The notes under the pieces were generated by a model. The model ran no database searches, was not told the origin of the DNA, and was given only the letters and a program-made list of their open reading frames with translations. The position numbers were made by a program, and so were the translations under genes. Source: Shewanella sp. MR-4 (lineage in GTDB: Bacteria > Pseudomonadota > Gammaproteobacteria > Enterobacterales > Shewanellaceae). From it: 64,000 nt of DNA. Of this stretch, positions 16,686 through 25,174 are shown one piece after another. The stretch spans positions 2,353,001-2,417,000 of the forward strand of contig NC_008321.1 of assembly GCF_000014685.1 (NCBI RefSeq), written 5' to 3'. The first letter of the stretch is position 1, and every line of letters begins with the position of its first letter.

Positions 16686-16710
16686 AAGGGAAAGCGTTTC
16701 ACTTTCCCTT
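16686..16710. terminator. Hairpin between DUF4303 gene and GH127 gene
   Basis: AAGGGAAAG (16686-16694) and CTTTCCCTT (16702-16710) with a 7-base loop. It lies between the ends of two converging genes. T-run is weak, so it is a possible terminator. The remaining 16494-16761 holds no convincing gene. Confidence 0.5.
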
Positions 16711-16761
16711 ATCTGAATCAGTGTGTTAAGCCCGAGGCCTACATGCGCGAGGGATGCTCGC

Positions 16762-19149
16762 TTACTGAGTCGAGCTTGGCTCACTTTTTAGTAGGCGCAC
16801 CTCATATAAACCGCCGACAATCGAGCCCGGTTTTGCCACAAATTTCACCCTGAAGGGCACTGTGCTATCCGAAAGCATGTCGGCGGGAATAGGGTAGTCG
16901 ACGTTGTAAAATATCGGCCCCTTATCGGCAGGCAGAGTGACTTCGGCAAGGCGTTTATCGTTGATCCAAATGTCGAAACGTCGCCCAGCATCCAAGCCAA
17001 AGTAAGTTAAGCGCAATATGGGTTGCGGCTCACCTTTAGCATCGAGTTGATAGCTAAACCAATCCTCGGCATGGCGCCAATGGCGATTACCATTAAGGCC
17101 CGCTTCACTCTTTGATGCCTTAAAGAAATGATCCGACTCAGGTTGCTGCTCACCGGGCTGCACACTATCTAAGGTTTGCGCCATCAGCTTGGCTTCCATT
17201 TGGGCTTTTTGAGCTAACTCTTGCTGTTTCTGTTGCCATTCATCAGGAGCACTCTGGCCAAAATACAAGGTATAGCGGCTGTCATGCAGGCGAAAGAAGG
17301 GGATCAGCGTGATGGGGCTCGCTTGATTTGTACGGGCTTTGCCCGTGGTAAATTGCAGCTGACTCATGGGCTCACGGCGGATATCGGTTAAAAAGCGGGT
17401 ACCATCACTGATAAAAATTGGCGCCTGACTGGGTTCGCACATAGGGCCACTGGCAATATGCCCCATGCGACTGGCATCGCCGATAAAGTTTAAGGCTTCA
17501 TTGGCGATAGGCGCCGTTTTTGCCGCTAGCACAATTGGCCCATAAAGCACTGAGTAATAGGCGGTTTTATCGGGTAGCTGCTCAAGACTAATGTCCATGG
17601 GTAAGGTGATGGTCACGCTATCGCCCTTGCGCCAGTGCCGTGTTAAAGGAATATATTGCCCTTGAGTCGGTGTAAACCTTTGCGGCTCGCCATTAATGCT
17701 CACGGTCACGTCACCCTTAGCCCATGTGGGATAGCGCAGATTGAGGGTAAAGTCCGCTTCCTGATGGATAATCATCTGCGAAGTATTGTCATCGGGAAAC
17801 TGAGTTTTTTGGCTAAGGCTGATGCCCTTGGCTTTCCAGTTGACCTCGGAGTCGACAAACAGGTTCACAAACAGATTGTTGTCCTCCTCGGCATAGATGA
17901 GCTCGCCGTATTTAGCATGGTTTTCGATGCCAGAGCCGACACAACACCACATACTTTCCTGCGCCGAGGAATAGACGCGGTAATGGTCTGGGCGCATTGG
18001 CGTAAAATACACTAGGCCGCCAGTTTGCGGATGCTGGGACGAGAGAATATGGTTGTAGAGTGCGCGCTCGTAGTAATCGATATAACGCAAATCACGTTTG
18101 TTTTCATAGAGTAATTTAGACAGCTTCAGCATGTTGTAGGTATTGCAGGTCTCAGGGCCTTCTACCGAATCGAGCATACTGCTGAAGTCTTCGCTGGGAT
18201 GAAAATGCTCGCGCACACTGTTGCCACCGATGGAAACGGTGCGCTGGTGAACCACTTGCTGCCAAAAGTAATCGGCGCTCTCTAACCACGCCTTGTTATG
18301 ACTGAGCTCGGCAATACGTGCCACTCCCACAATTTTAGGAATTTGTGTATTGGCATGTAGGCCCGTCAGTTTCTCTTGATGCTGCAACAGGGGTTGTAAC
18401 AGGCTTTGATCCGTATAACGATTCGCAAGATTTAAGTATTTGTTTTGACCTGTAATGCTGTACACATCCGCTAAGGTTTCATTTAAGCCACCGTATTCGG
18501 TGCGCAGCATAAGCTGCAGCTGCTCATCAGTTAGATTGCGACTTAAATCCAGCATCCAATCGGCAAAACCGACGAGCATTTTCTTCGCCGTAGGATTTTG
18601 AGTATAAAGATAGGCATCCCGCAGGCCTGCAAATACCTTATGCAGGTTATACCAAGGCACCCATGATTGGTTGAGCGTAAACAGATCCGCTTCAATATGG
18701 CCAGCGGCGACCTGCTGCCATAATTTGTCTCCATGAGGGACACCGCCCACGTAACCATTGCCATGGGCCTGTTGGCACTTTTCCAACTCAGCCACCATGT
18801 AGTTGAGTCGCTCAAGCACCGCCTGATCGCCCGTGGCGGCATACATAAGGGCCAATGCCGATAGATAATGCCCACCGATATGGCCATCGAGGCCCGTATT
18901 TTCCCAATTGGGGTAGTTGTCGGCCGTAGTCGCAATTCCCGCTTCCTTACGGTAAGGGGCCAGTAGTCGCTCGGGATCCATCGACATGATGTAAGCCAAA
19001 TCGGTCTGCTGGGCATGCAGAAACGGCCCGGCTGTGAGGCGCACATCGTTTAGTGGAATGGGGGTAAGGCTAGCAAAACTTGGCTGGGATACGAATGGGC
19101 AAGTTAATGGCAATAACAGGCAAAGGCCAAACAATCGGGCAGTGTTCAT
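16762..19149 (-). CDS. GH127/GH146-type beta-L-arabinofuranosidase (DUF1680)
   Basis: Predicted exported enzyme removing beta-linked L-arabinofuranose. The 795-residue protein has a signal peptide (about residues 1-26), then an (alpha/alpha)6 barrel: NWENTGLDGHIGGHYLSALALMYA, TEYGGLNETLADVYSITG and SIGGNSVREHFHP. The Zn-thiolate catalytic centre of this clan is represented by EGPETCNTYNMLKL and WCCVGSGIENHAKYGE, with the Glu and three Cys expected of family members using a cysteine nucleophile. A C-terminal beta domain follows. ATG 19149 has GGGAG 7 bases upstream. It is the only non-GH43 hydrolase in the locus and reads opposite to the GH43 genes. GH127 versus GH146 cannot be settled by eye. 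Confidence 0.85.
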   Translation of the reverse strand: MNTARLFGLCLLLPLTCPFVSQPSFASLTPIPLNDVRLTAGPFLHAQQTDLAYIMSMDPERLLAPYRKEAGIATTADNYPNWENTGLDGHIGGHYLSALALMYAATGDQAVLERLNYMVAELEKCQQAHGNGYVGGVPHGDKLWQQVAAGHIEADLFTLNQSWVPWYNLHKVFAGLRDAYLYTQNPTAKKMLVGFADWMLDLSRNLTDEQLQLMLRTEYGGLNETLADVYSITGQNKYLNLANRYTDQSLLQPLLQHQEKLTGLHANTQIPKIVGVARIAELSHNKAWLESADYFWQQVVHQRTVSIGGNSVREHFHPSEDFSSMLDSVEGPETCNTYNMLKLSKLLYENKRDLRYIDYYERALYNHILSSQHPQTGGLVYFTPMRPDHYRVYSSAQESMWCCVGSGIENHAKYGELIYAEEDNNLFVNLFVDSEVNWKAKGISLSQKTQFPDDNTSQMIIHQEADFTLNLRYPTWAKGDVTVSINGEPQRFTPTQGQYIPLTRHWRKGDSVTITLPMDISLEQLPDKTAYYSVLYGPIVLAAKTAPIANEALNFIGDASRMGHIASGPMCEPSQAPIFISDGTRFLTDIRREPMSQLQFTTGKARTNQASPITLIPFFRLHDSRYTLYFGQSAPDEWQQKQQELAQKAQMEAKLMAQTLDSVQPGEQQPESDHFFKASKSEAGLNGNRHWRHAEDWFSYQLDAKGEPQPILRLTYFGLDAGRRFDIWINDKRLAEVTLPADKGPIFYNVDYPIPADMLSDSTVPFRVKFVAKPGSIVGGLYEVRLLKSEPSSTQ

Positions 19150-19210
19150 CTTGGCTCCCTTTATTATACGGATTGGAGTTTTACGTTTGGATTAACTCAG
19201 TTTTTGCGTG

Positions 19211-19236
19211 ATAAAAAAGCCCCTGGGTAGGGGCTT
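19211..19236 (-). terminator. Terminator after the GPH symporter gene
   Basis: AAGCCCCT / AGGGGCTT stem around a 4-base loop; on the minus strand it is followed by six T. It lies between the symporter and the GH127 gene, so GH127 may need its own promoter or read-through. Confidence 0.8.
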
Positions 19237-19256
19237 AGGGTGTTATCGCAGATAGA

Positions 19257-20702
19257 TTACGCCGATACTTGGGGCGCAGCAGTCTTAGGCGTTACGGCCT
19301 CAGAGGATTCAGTGCTAGAGGCTAGAGCCTTAGACGTCAGGTTGGCGTCCGTTTGGCTTGAATGGGCCTGCTCGGGTAAAGCCTGTTTGATTTCTTCATA
19401 AACGCGGTCAGAAATCTTGTATTTGAACATCAGTAAGCCCATCAGCGCGTGGAATGCGCCAGGGATCACCGTCAGCATTAACGAAATACCGGTCAACGCA
19501 AACTCGCTTTGGGTTTCACCGGGTTGATAGTTGAAGTAGGTCAGCAGCATACCCACCACAAATCCCGCCGCGCCCATACCCGCTTTTTGGGCGAATGAAA
19601 TCCCGCCAAAGGCAAGGCCAGAGACCCTGTGGCCCGTTTTGACTGTGCCATAATCCACCGACTCGGAAATCACCGACCAGAAGACAGGCGCATGTAAATC
19701 CACCACGAATGAAATCGAAAAATAGAGTACAAAGGCCAGCACTATGTCGCCCGGCTGCACGGCAAAGAACATGATGACGCTTAAGATCCCAACCACGATT
19801 TGGCTGTAGCGGAAGAGTTTTAGTTTGCAGTAACGCTTAGTGATCCAAGTAGAAGCGACCATGGCCAGAATCGCGGCACCCACACCGGTCGACAGGAATG
19901 CCGAGAGCATTTTGGCATCGCCGCCCAAGTAATAGGTGGCGTAGTAGGCTGCTACCGAGCCGCGGATCACATAGCCAATGGTGCCAATCACACAAATCGC
20001 GACTAATACTAACCATTGATCGTTTTTGAACAATAATCGCAGTTGCATGCCAACAGGCTTAGTTTCCACCTTGTAGGCCACGCGCTCTGTGGTAGTGAAA
20101 AAGCAGAATAAAAACAGTAGTGTTGCCATCAATGCCATCACGCCCATGGCTTTTTGATAGCCCGCGGCAATGTTCTCTCCGCCCCAGGCAGACGCTAGCA
20201 TAGGCACGATAATGGTCACTAAAAAGGCGGCAATCTTTGCGAAGAACAAACGATAACCGTTGGCGGATAACCGCTCTTTAGGATCGTCGGTGATCACGCT
20301 GATAATCGAAATATACGGAATAGTCACAGTGGTGAAGATGATAGTGACCAGAATATAGGTCGAGTAAGCCCAGATAAGTTTGGCATTGTAATCCCAATCT
20401 GGGGTTGAGAAGGTTAAGAAAACCGAAATACCAAAGGGAATCGCCATAAACAGGAAGTAGGGGCGATATCTTCCCCAGCGGGTCGTCACTTTATCGTTAA
20501 TAATGCCCATTAAAGGATCGGTAATGGCATCGATAAGGCGAACCAACAGGAACAATATCCCGACATCGGCGGGTTTTAACCCAAAAATATCGGTATAAAA
20601 GAAGGTAATAATTAACATCATTGACGAAATCACCACGTTAACGGCCATGTCCCCGGAGCCGTAACCGATCTTTTCAATGACTGACAATTTATGAGAACTC
20701 AT
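19257..20702 (-). CDS. GPH-family sugar:cation symporter (arabinoside uptake)
   Basis: Inner-membrane secondary transporter, 481 residues, about 12 hydrophobic helices. N-terminal KIGYGSGDMAVNVV and RLIDAITDPLMGIINDKVTTRWGRYRPYFLFM are hallmarks of the MelB/XynB glycoside-pentoside-hexuronide family, including the cation-site region (DAITDP). The cytosolic tail is long, polar and Ser/Thr/Ala rich. ATG 20702 has AAGGA 7 bases upstream. It is divergent from the endo-arabinanase gene across a 205-bp promoter region with AraR-like sites. Substrate is inferred as short arabino-oligosaccharides or arabinose; a cytosolic GH43 (14618) would then complete degradation. Confidence 0.88.
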   Translation of the reverse strand: MSSHKLSVIEKIGYGSGDMAVNVVISSMMLIITFFYTDIFGLKPADVGILFLLVRLIDAITDPLMGIINDKVTTRWGRYRPYFLFMAIPFGISVFLTFSTPDWDYNAKLIWAYSTYILVTIIFTTVTIPYISIISVITDDPKERLSANGYRLFFAKIAAFLVTIIVPMLASAWGGENIAAGYQKAMGVMALMATLLFLFCFFTTTERVAYKVETKPVGMQLRLLFKNDQWLVLVAICVIGTIGYVIRGSVAAYYATYYLGGDAKMLSAFLSTGVGAAILAMVASTWITKRYCKLKLFRYSQIVVGILSVIMFFAVQPGDIVLAFVLYFSISFVVDLHAPVFWSVISESVDYGTVKTGHRVSGLAFGGISFAQKAGMGAAGFVVGMLLTYFNYQPGETQSEFALTGISLMLTVIPGAFHALMGLLMFKYKISDRVYEEIKQALPEQAHSSQTDANLTSKALASSTESSEAVTPKTAAPQVSA

Positions 20703-20830
20703 CAGAAATCCTTATTATATTTATTATAAACAGTGAGTTATTGTGTTATTTTGCAATTTACCGCATCCGCAATGTTAACACATTTTTCTCCTGTTAATTT
20801 TTTTGCATTTGATTGTTACTTCCTTGTCCT

Positions 20831-20874
20831 GATAGTATGATAACTTAATTCATCATACAATAGCATAATAACTA
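20831..20874. promoter_or_regulatory. Tandem AraR-like elements in the symporter/arabinanase promoter
   Basis: Two similar words, ATAGTA-TGA-TAACTT (20832-20846) and ATAGCA-TAA-TAACTA (20860-20874), agree at 11 of 15 positions and resemble the araR upstream site (GTAGTA-TCA-TAACAT). GTATGAT and ATCATAC between them also form an inverted repeat. They sit between the divergent symporter and GH43 genes. Confidence 0.4.
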
Positions 20875-20910
20875 TTTTGTTATATGGGATGGGGTTCATA
20901 AGGAGAATTG

Positions 20911-21978
20911 ATGCCAGCTATGAGAGTCACACCGAAAACAGCCCTAAAACGTCACCTTAAGATGCTCAATTGTGCGCTGCTAGGCGTATTGGGAACCCTA
21001 GGCCAAGCGAGTGCCAAACAGGTGAGTATTCACGATCCTGTGATGGCAAAAGAGGCCGGACAGTATTATCTCTTCAGCACTGGCCCCGGCATTACCTATT
21101 ATTCCTCAAAGGATAAAATCCATTGGGAATTAGCTGGGCGGGTATTCGAAACCGAGCCTAGCTGGGCAAAGGACGTTGCGCCAGAGTTTAACGGCCATTT
21201 ATGGGCGCCGGATATCATTGAGCATAACGGCTTGTTTTATCTGTATTACTCAGTATCAGCCTTTGGTAAAAACACCTCGGCCATTGGCGTGACAGTCAAT
21301 AAAACCCTCGACAAAAACTCAAAGGAATATCAGTGGACAGATAAGGGGATCGTTATTCAATCTGTGCCAAATCGCGATGCATGGAACGCGATTGATCCCA
21401 ATATTATTGTCGATGAGCAGGGTACACCTTGGATGAGTTTTGGCTCCTTTTGGCAAGGGTTAAAACTGGTCAAACTCAATCCAGACTTTATCTCCATCTC
21501 CAAACCAGAGGAGTGGCATACGCTAGCCAAGTTAGAACGCCCCGCACTGCTTGGTGAAACCGAGCCAGGCCCTGCTGAAATCGAAGCGCCGTTTATCTAT
21601 AAAAAAGATGACTATTACTATCTTTTTGTCTCCTATGGCCTTTGCTGTCGTGGGGACGACAGCACTTACCACTTAGCCGTGGGCCGCACCAAAACGGTGA
21701 CTGGGCCTTACCTCGATAAAGAGGGCAAAGACATGGCGCAAGGCGGCGGTTCGGTTTTACTGCATGGCACTAAGGCTTGGCCGGGATTGGGCCATAACAG
21801 TGTTTATGCCTTCGATGGCAAAGATTACTTAGTCTTTCATGCCTACGAATCGGCTGATAATGGCTTACAAAAACTCAAGATGGCGGAACTGAGCTGGCGC
21901 CAAGGTTGGCCAGAGGTCGATCCTAAGGCGCTCAATCAATACCAGAGCGTATTAGTTGCACCCGAAGGAACAAAATAA
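20911..21978 (+). CDS. GH43 arabinan endo-1,5-alpha-L-arabinanase
   Basis: Predicted exported endo-arabinanase, 355 residues. An N-terminal hydrophobic segment (MLNCALLGVLGTLGQASAKQ) looks like a signal sequence after a basic leader. Then comes the arabinanase propeller: Asp in VSIHDPVMAKEAGQYYLF, GHLWAPDIIEHNGLFYLYYSVS, Asp in WNAIDPNIIVDEQG, acid Glu in PAEIEAPFIYKKDDYYYLF, and LGHNSVYAFDGKDYLVFHAY. The CCRGDDSTYHLAVGR segment is typical of endo-acting members such as Cellvibrio Arb43A. Start ATG 20911 follows AAGGAG by 5 bases; the TTG just before it is rejected. Three bases separate it from the next GH43 gene. Confidence 0.9.
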   Translation: MPAMRVTPKTALKRHLKMLNCALLGVLGTLGQASAKQVSIHDPVMAKEAGQYYLFSTGPGITYYSSKDKIHWELAGRVFETEPSWAKDVAPEFNGHLWAPDIIEHNGLFYLYYSVSAFGKNTSAIGVTVNKTLDKNSKEYQWTDKGIVIQSVPNRDAWNAIDPNIIVDEQGTPWMSFGSFWQGLKLVKLNPDFISISKPEEWHTLAKLERPALLGETEPGPAEIEAPFIYKKDDYYYLFVSYGLCCRGDDSTYHLAVGRTKTVTGPYLDKEGKDMAQGGGSVLLHGTKAWPGLGHNSVYAFDGKDYLVFHAYESADNGLQKLKMAELSWRQGWPEVDPKALNQYQSVLVAPEGTK

Positions 21979-21980
21979 TA

Positions 21981-23885
21981 ATGACTCACACAATCAACAA
22001 ACGAATGGCTACGCTTGCGCTGGCCATGGGACTTAGTGCGACCTGCTTGGGGGCAGGTAACCTACATGCTGCAGAGAGTGCGAAGGGCGTGGATGGAAAC
22101 CGCATTACCGCTGCGACCTTTGCGAATCCGTTATTTCGAAATGGAGCCGATCCTTGGCTCGAATACCACAATGGTAACTATTACCTCACCACCACCACGT
22201 GGACCTCTGAGCTGGTGATGCGTAAATCGCCCACCATTGCAGGGCTTGCCGATGCGCCGGCCCACAATATTTGGAGCGGCACCGATAAGTCCAACTGCTG
22301 TAATTTTTGGGCATTCGAATTCCACCCTCTGCAAACTGCGCAGGGATTACGTTGGTATGTAATTTACACCTCGGGCGTGGCAGAAAACTTCGATGGCCAG
22401 CGTAACCATATCCTCGAGAGTGAAGGCAGTGACCCTATGGGGCCATACAAGTTTAAGGGCACGCCAATGCCCGACCACTGGAATATCGACGGCAGCTATT
22501 TGGAGTATAAAGGCCAGCTATATTTCCTCTGGTCCGAATGGCACGGCCAAGATCAAGTCAACTTGATTGCCAAGATGAGTAACCCTTGGACCGTCGAGGG
22601 CGAACATAAGGTGATCACAGCGCCCATTCACGACTGGGAAAAATCAGGCTTAAACGTCAACGAAGGCCCTGAAATCATCCAGCATGAGGGCAGAACCTTT
22701 TTAGTTCACTCGGCAAGCTTTTGTAATACTGAGGATTATTCCTTAGCCGTGGTTGAACTCACAGGTGACGATCCTATGGATCCCGCCGCATGGACTAAGT
22801 ACGACAAGCCTTTCTTTAGCAAAGCCAATGGCGTCTATGGCCCTGGCCACCATGGTTTCTTCAAGTCTCCCGATGGAAAAGAAGATTGGCTCATTTACCA
22901 TGGCAACTCCTCGGCCTCAGACGGCTGTAGTGGTACCCGAGCGGCACGTGCTCAACCCTTTACTTGGGATAACAAAGGCTTGCCTAAATTTGGCGAACCA
23001 TTGGCGGATAAAAAGCAATTGCCAGTCCCAAGTGGCGAGTTTGGCCCGATAACCACTCAAGTGGAAGGCGTGAAATACCGCATCGTGAGCCGTGAAGTCG
23101 GTCAATGCCTAGTGACCAATGCCAAGGGCCAGGTCAGTGTCGGTAAGTGCGAGGATGACAACAGCCAATGGGTAATTGATCCGAGTAACGATGGCCTGTA
23201 TCGCTTTGCTAATGTGGGTCAGGGAACCTTTTTAACTCAGGCTCTGTGCCAAGATGAGTCTTCAACGGCACTGAATTCGGCGCCTTGGGTCGCCTCCCGT
23301 TGTCAGCGTTGGTCGGTGGATTCGACCCGTGAAGGCTGGTTCCGTTTCGCAAACGATCGCTCCATTGGCAATCTGCAGGTGAAAAACTGCAGTAAAAAGG
23401 CCGGCGCAGAGGTGATTGCGGGGGAAAACCGTGTCAGTGAATGCACCGATTGGCGGATTGAGCCAGTCTCCACATTTGCCATAGTCAACGCCCATAGCGG
23501 CCGAGTGGTTAGCGCCGAACAATGTCAGCTTAAACCTAATGCCAATGTGGCTCAGTTTGAATACACCGGCGATGCCTGTCAGCAGTGGCAAGCAATGCCG
23601 ACAACCGATGGATTTTACCGTCTGCAATCCATCCAACTTTCAAACAACAAGGCGCAACAATGCCTTGTGACCAACGAAGGTAATCTGGAGCTAGGGGCGT
23701 GTAATGCAATCGACAGCGAGTTCCGTAGCGAGTTGATGCCAAATGGATCATTAAGGCTAGTGTCTCGCAAGGGTGGTTCGTCCATGAAAGTGGCCAATGG
23801 CTCCTATGCCAATGGCGATAACATAGTGGAAGACGTGTGGAAAAACACCATTTCACAACAGTTCTATTTTAGAGAGGTGAAATAA
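21981..23885 (+). CDS. GH43 arabinofuranosidase with ricin-type lectin tail
   Basis: Predicted exported hydrolase with a carbohydrate-binding region, 634 residues. Signal peptide about residues 1-30 (TLALAMGLSATCLGAGNLHA). GH43 core about 45-350: NGADPWLEYHNGNYYLTTTTW, WNIDGSYLEYKGQLYFLWSE, GLNVNEGPEIIQHEGRTF and YGPGHHGFFKSPDG. The C-terminal 270 residues contain repeated QW-type units (GQCLVTN, SQWVIDPSNDGLYRFAN, CQRWSVDS, QQWQAMPTTDGFYRLQS, QQCLVTNEGNLELGAC), suggesting two or more ricin-B/CBM13-like trefoils. It belongs to the same GH43 group as 13438 and 14618 but is longer. It is transcribed with the endo-arabinanase 3 bp upstream. Confidence 0.85.
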   Translation: MTHTINKRMATLALAMGLSATCLGAGNLHAAESAKGVDGNRITAATFANPLFRNGADPWLEYHNGNYYLTTTTWTSELVMRKSPTIAGLADAPAHNIWSGTDKSNCCNFWAFEFHPLQTAQGLRWYVIYTSGVAENFDGQRNHILESEGSDPMGPYKFKGTPMPDHWNIDGSYLEYKGQLYFLWSEWHGQDQVNLIAKMSNPWTVEGEHKVITAPIHDWEKSGLNVNEGPEIIQHEGRTFLVHSASFCNTEDYSLAVVELTGDDPMDPAAWTKYDKPFFSKANGVYGPGHHGFFKSPDGKEDWLIYHGNSSASDGCSGTRAARAQPFTWDNKGLPKFGEPLADKKQLPVPSGEFGPITTQVEGVKYRIVSREVGQCLVTNAKGQVSVGKCEDDNSQWVIDPSNDGLYRFANVGQGTFLTQALCQDESSTALNSAPWVASRCQRWSVDSTREGWFRFANDRSIGNLQVKNCSKKAGAEVIAGENRVSECTDWRIEPVSTFAIVNAHSGRVVSAEQCQLKPNANVAQFEYTGDACQQWQAMPTTDGFYRLQSIQLSNNKAQQCLVTNEGNLELGACNAIDSEFRSELMPNGSLRLVSRKGGSSMKVANGSYANGDNIVEDVWKNTISQQFYFREVK

Positions 23886-23926
23886 TTCATCCTTCTAAAT
23901 AACTGAGCATCACCACGGCGGTGGTA

Positions 23927-24108
23927 ATACCCAAACAACCTGAAGATGTAGGATTTAGCGGGAGTTTAACGCACTTTAGGCAAGGCGGTTATTTGAGAAT
24001 CTATGAGCTAAGTTAAAAATAACCAACACAGCATAAAGTACGTTAAAACCCGCCGGGACGGAGCGCCCTAGGCGCACTGAAACTCGTATCGTCAGGTAGC
24101 TTGGGTAT
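23927..24108. repeat. MITE-like element with imperfect terminal inverted repeats
   Basis: Both ends read ATACCCAA inward, and about 18 of the first 21 bases match (left ATACCCAA-aCa-ACCTGA-a-GAT, right complement ATACCCAA-gCt-ACCTGA-c-GAT). Further in, the arms pair again (GCGGGAGTTTAACG with GCGGGTTTTAACG; CGGTTATTT with TGGTTATTT). The right arm has an extra GC-rich block with a GCGCC/GGCGC hairpin. No ORF. The whole 182 bp could fold into one long hairpin. It fills most of the gap between the GH43 and TauE-like genes; the rest of 23886-24244 shows nothing. Confidence 0.65.
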
Positions 24109-24244
24109 ATACGCGTGCTTGTAATGTCGTTTAAGTTGAGGTCGCTTAACGGCATCTTGGTTGAGCCTTGTTTGCTCGGCACCAGAGCAGTAGTTGTGTA
24201 TGCAGCTGCTGCTCTTTTTTACTCAGGCTCTCTTATTCCAAGTT

Positions 24245-25000
24245 TTATCCCACTAAGGCCTGCCACAATAAACGTATCGCCAGCAGTGTCAGCACCCAAT
24301 TAAAGGCGACGCTGAAATGTTTATCCGTCACCCGCGCTAACATCTTAAAGCCAAGCCAGGTTCCCAAGGCGCCGCTTAAAATCATGCAGAGTAGCAGCGG
24401 CCACCACGGCAGGATAGGAATATCCAGCCCCTCAAAAACGAGAATTTTGACGCCATGTTGCAGTGACATCGCCATCGCAAAGGTCGCGACAGTGCGAAAA
24501 CGGTCAACGTCTAATTGTTTGATAAAGGCAGCTACTAAGGGACCTGTCGCGCCGACAAATAACGAGATAAAGGTTGTTAACGCACCAGCGATTATCGTCC
24601 CGGCTGTTCCCAGCACCACGCGAGGGATTTTCGGTCCCCAGCAGGAATACAAAATAAACAGGGCGATGGTGAGGTACATGACCTTTGGCGGCAATGCGAC
24701 TAACACTAAGCTCCCCAAGGCGGCGCCAACGAGCGCGCCAGGTAAGAAACGACTGATAAGCCACCACTGCACATGCTGCCAACCTAATAGGGCGCGGCCC
24801 AGATTCGAGCCTAATTGCACCACGCCATGGAGGGGAATAATTACTTGAGGCGGAAGGACTTGCGCCATCACGCCTAATAACATTACGCCACCACCAATCC
24901 CGAAGCAGGCGGTAAAAAATGCAGTAAAGGCCGAGGCTAAGGTTAACAGCGTGAATATATCGATAGGGATCAGCGTAAAGTCGAACCAGGCGGTATGCAT
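24245..25000 (-). CDS. TauE/SafE-family membrane permease
   Basis: Predicted inner-membrane exporter (sulfite, organo-anion or unknown), 251 residues with about 8 hydrophobic helices. It shows the two-repeat layout of TauE/SafE (DUF81): FTACFGIGGGVMLLGVM with Pro-rich PPQVIIPLHGVVQLGSNLGR in the first half and FISLFVGATGPLVAAF in the second. ATG 25000 is used; an in-frame TTG is two codons earlier. No strong ribosome site is visible. It is co-directional with the TonB receptor upstream of it but separated by that gene's terminator. No substrate can be assigned. Confidence 0.82.
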   Translation of the reverse strand: MHTAWFDFTLIPIDIFTLLTLASAFTAFFTACFGIGGGVMLLGVMAQVLPPQVIIPLHGVVQLGSNLGRALLGWQHVQWWLISRFLPGALVGAALGSLVLVALPPKVMYLTIALFILYSCWGPKIPRVVLGTAGTIIAGALTTFISLFVGATGPLVAAFIKQLDVDRFRTVATFAMAMSLQHGVKILVFEGLDIPILPWWPLLLCMILSGALGTWLGFKMLARVTDKHFSVAFNWVLTLLAIRLLWQALVG

Positions 25001-25122
25001 AGTCAATATTCAAGGAAGAAAAGAAATATAAACTAGCAAAGCATGGGCTCAGACAAAAGCAATTTGATAAATAAGCATTAGAAATATCGAGTAAAGATCT
25101 TGTTATTTGCCTGATATAAAAA

Positions 25123-25153
25123 GAAAAAGCTAATCCATAGGATTAGCTTTTTC
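25123..25153 (-). terminator. Terminator after the TonB receptor gene
   Basis: A 14-bp perfect stem (GAAAAAGCTAATCC and its complement) around a 3-base loop; on the minus strand a T-rich stretch follows. Confidence 0.9.
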
Positions 25154-25174
25154 GGTTTACACAACAGTGGTCAA

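Noticed and set aside
16517..16702. 61-codon minus-strand frame in the gap before the GH127 gene
   Set aside because: It has no ribosome site or recognisable motif and overlaps a hairpin; not enough to call a gene.
24168..24848. 226-codon open frame opposite the TauE-like gene
   Set aside because: Its translation is Lys/Thr/Pro-rich with no recognisable motif, while the minus frame gives a convincing eight-helix permease.
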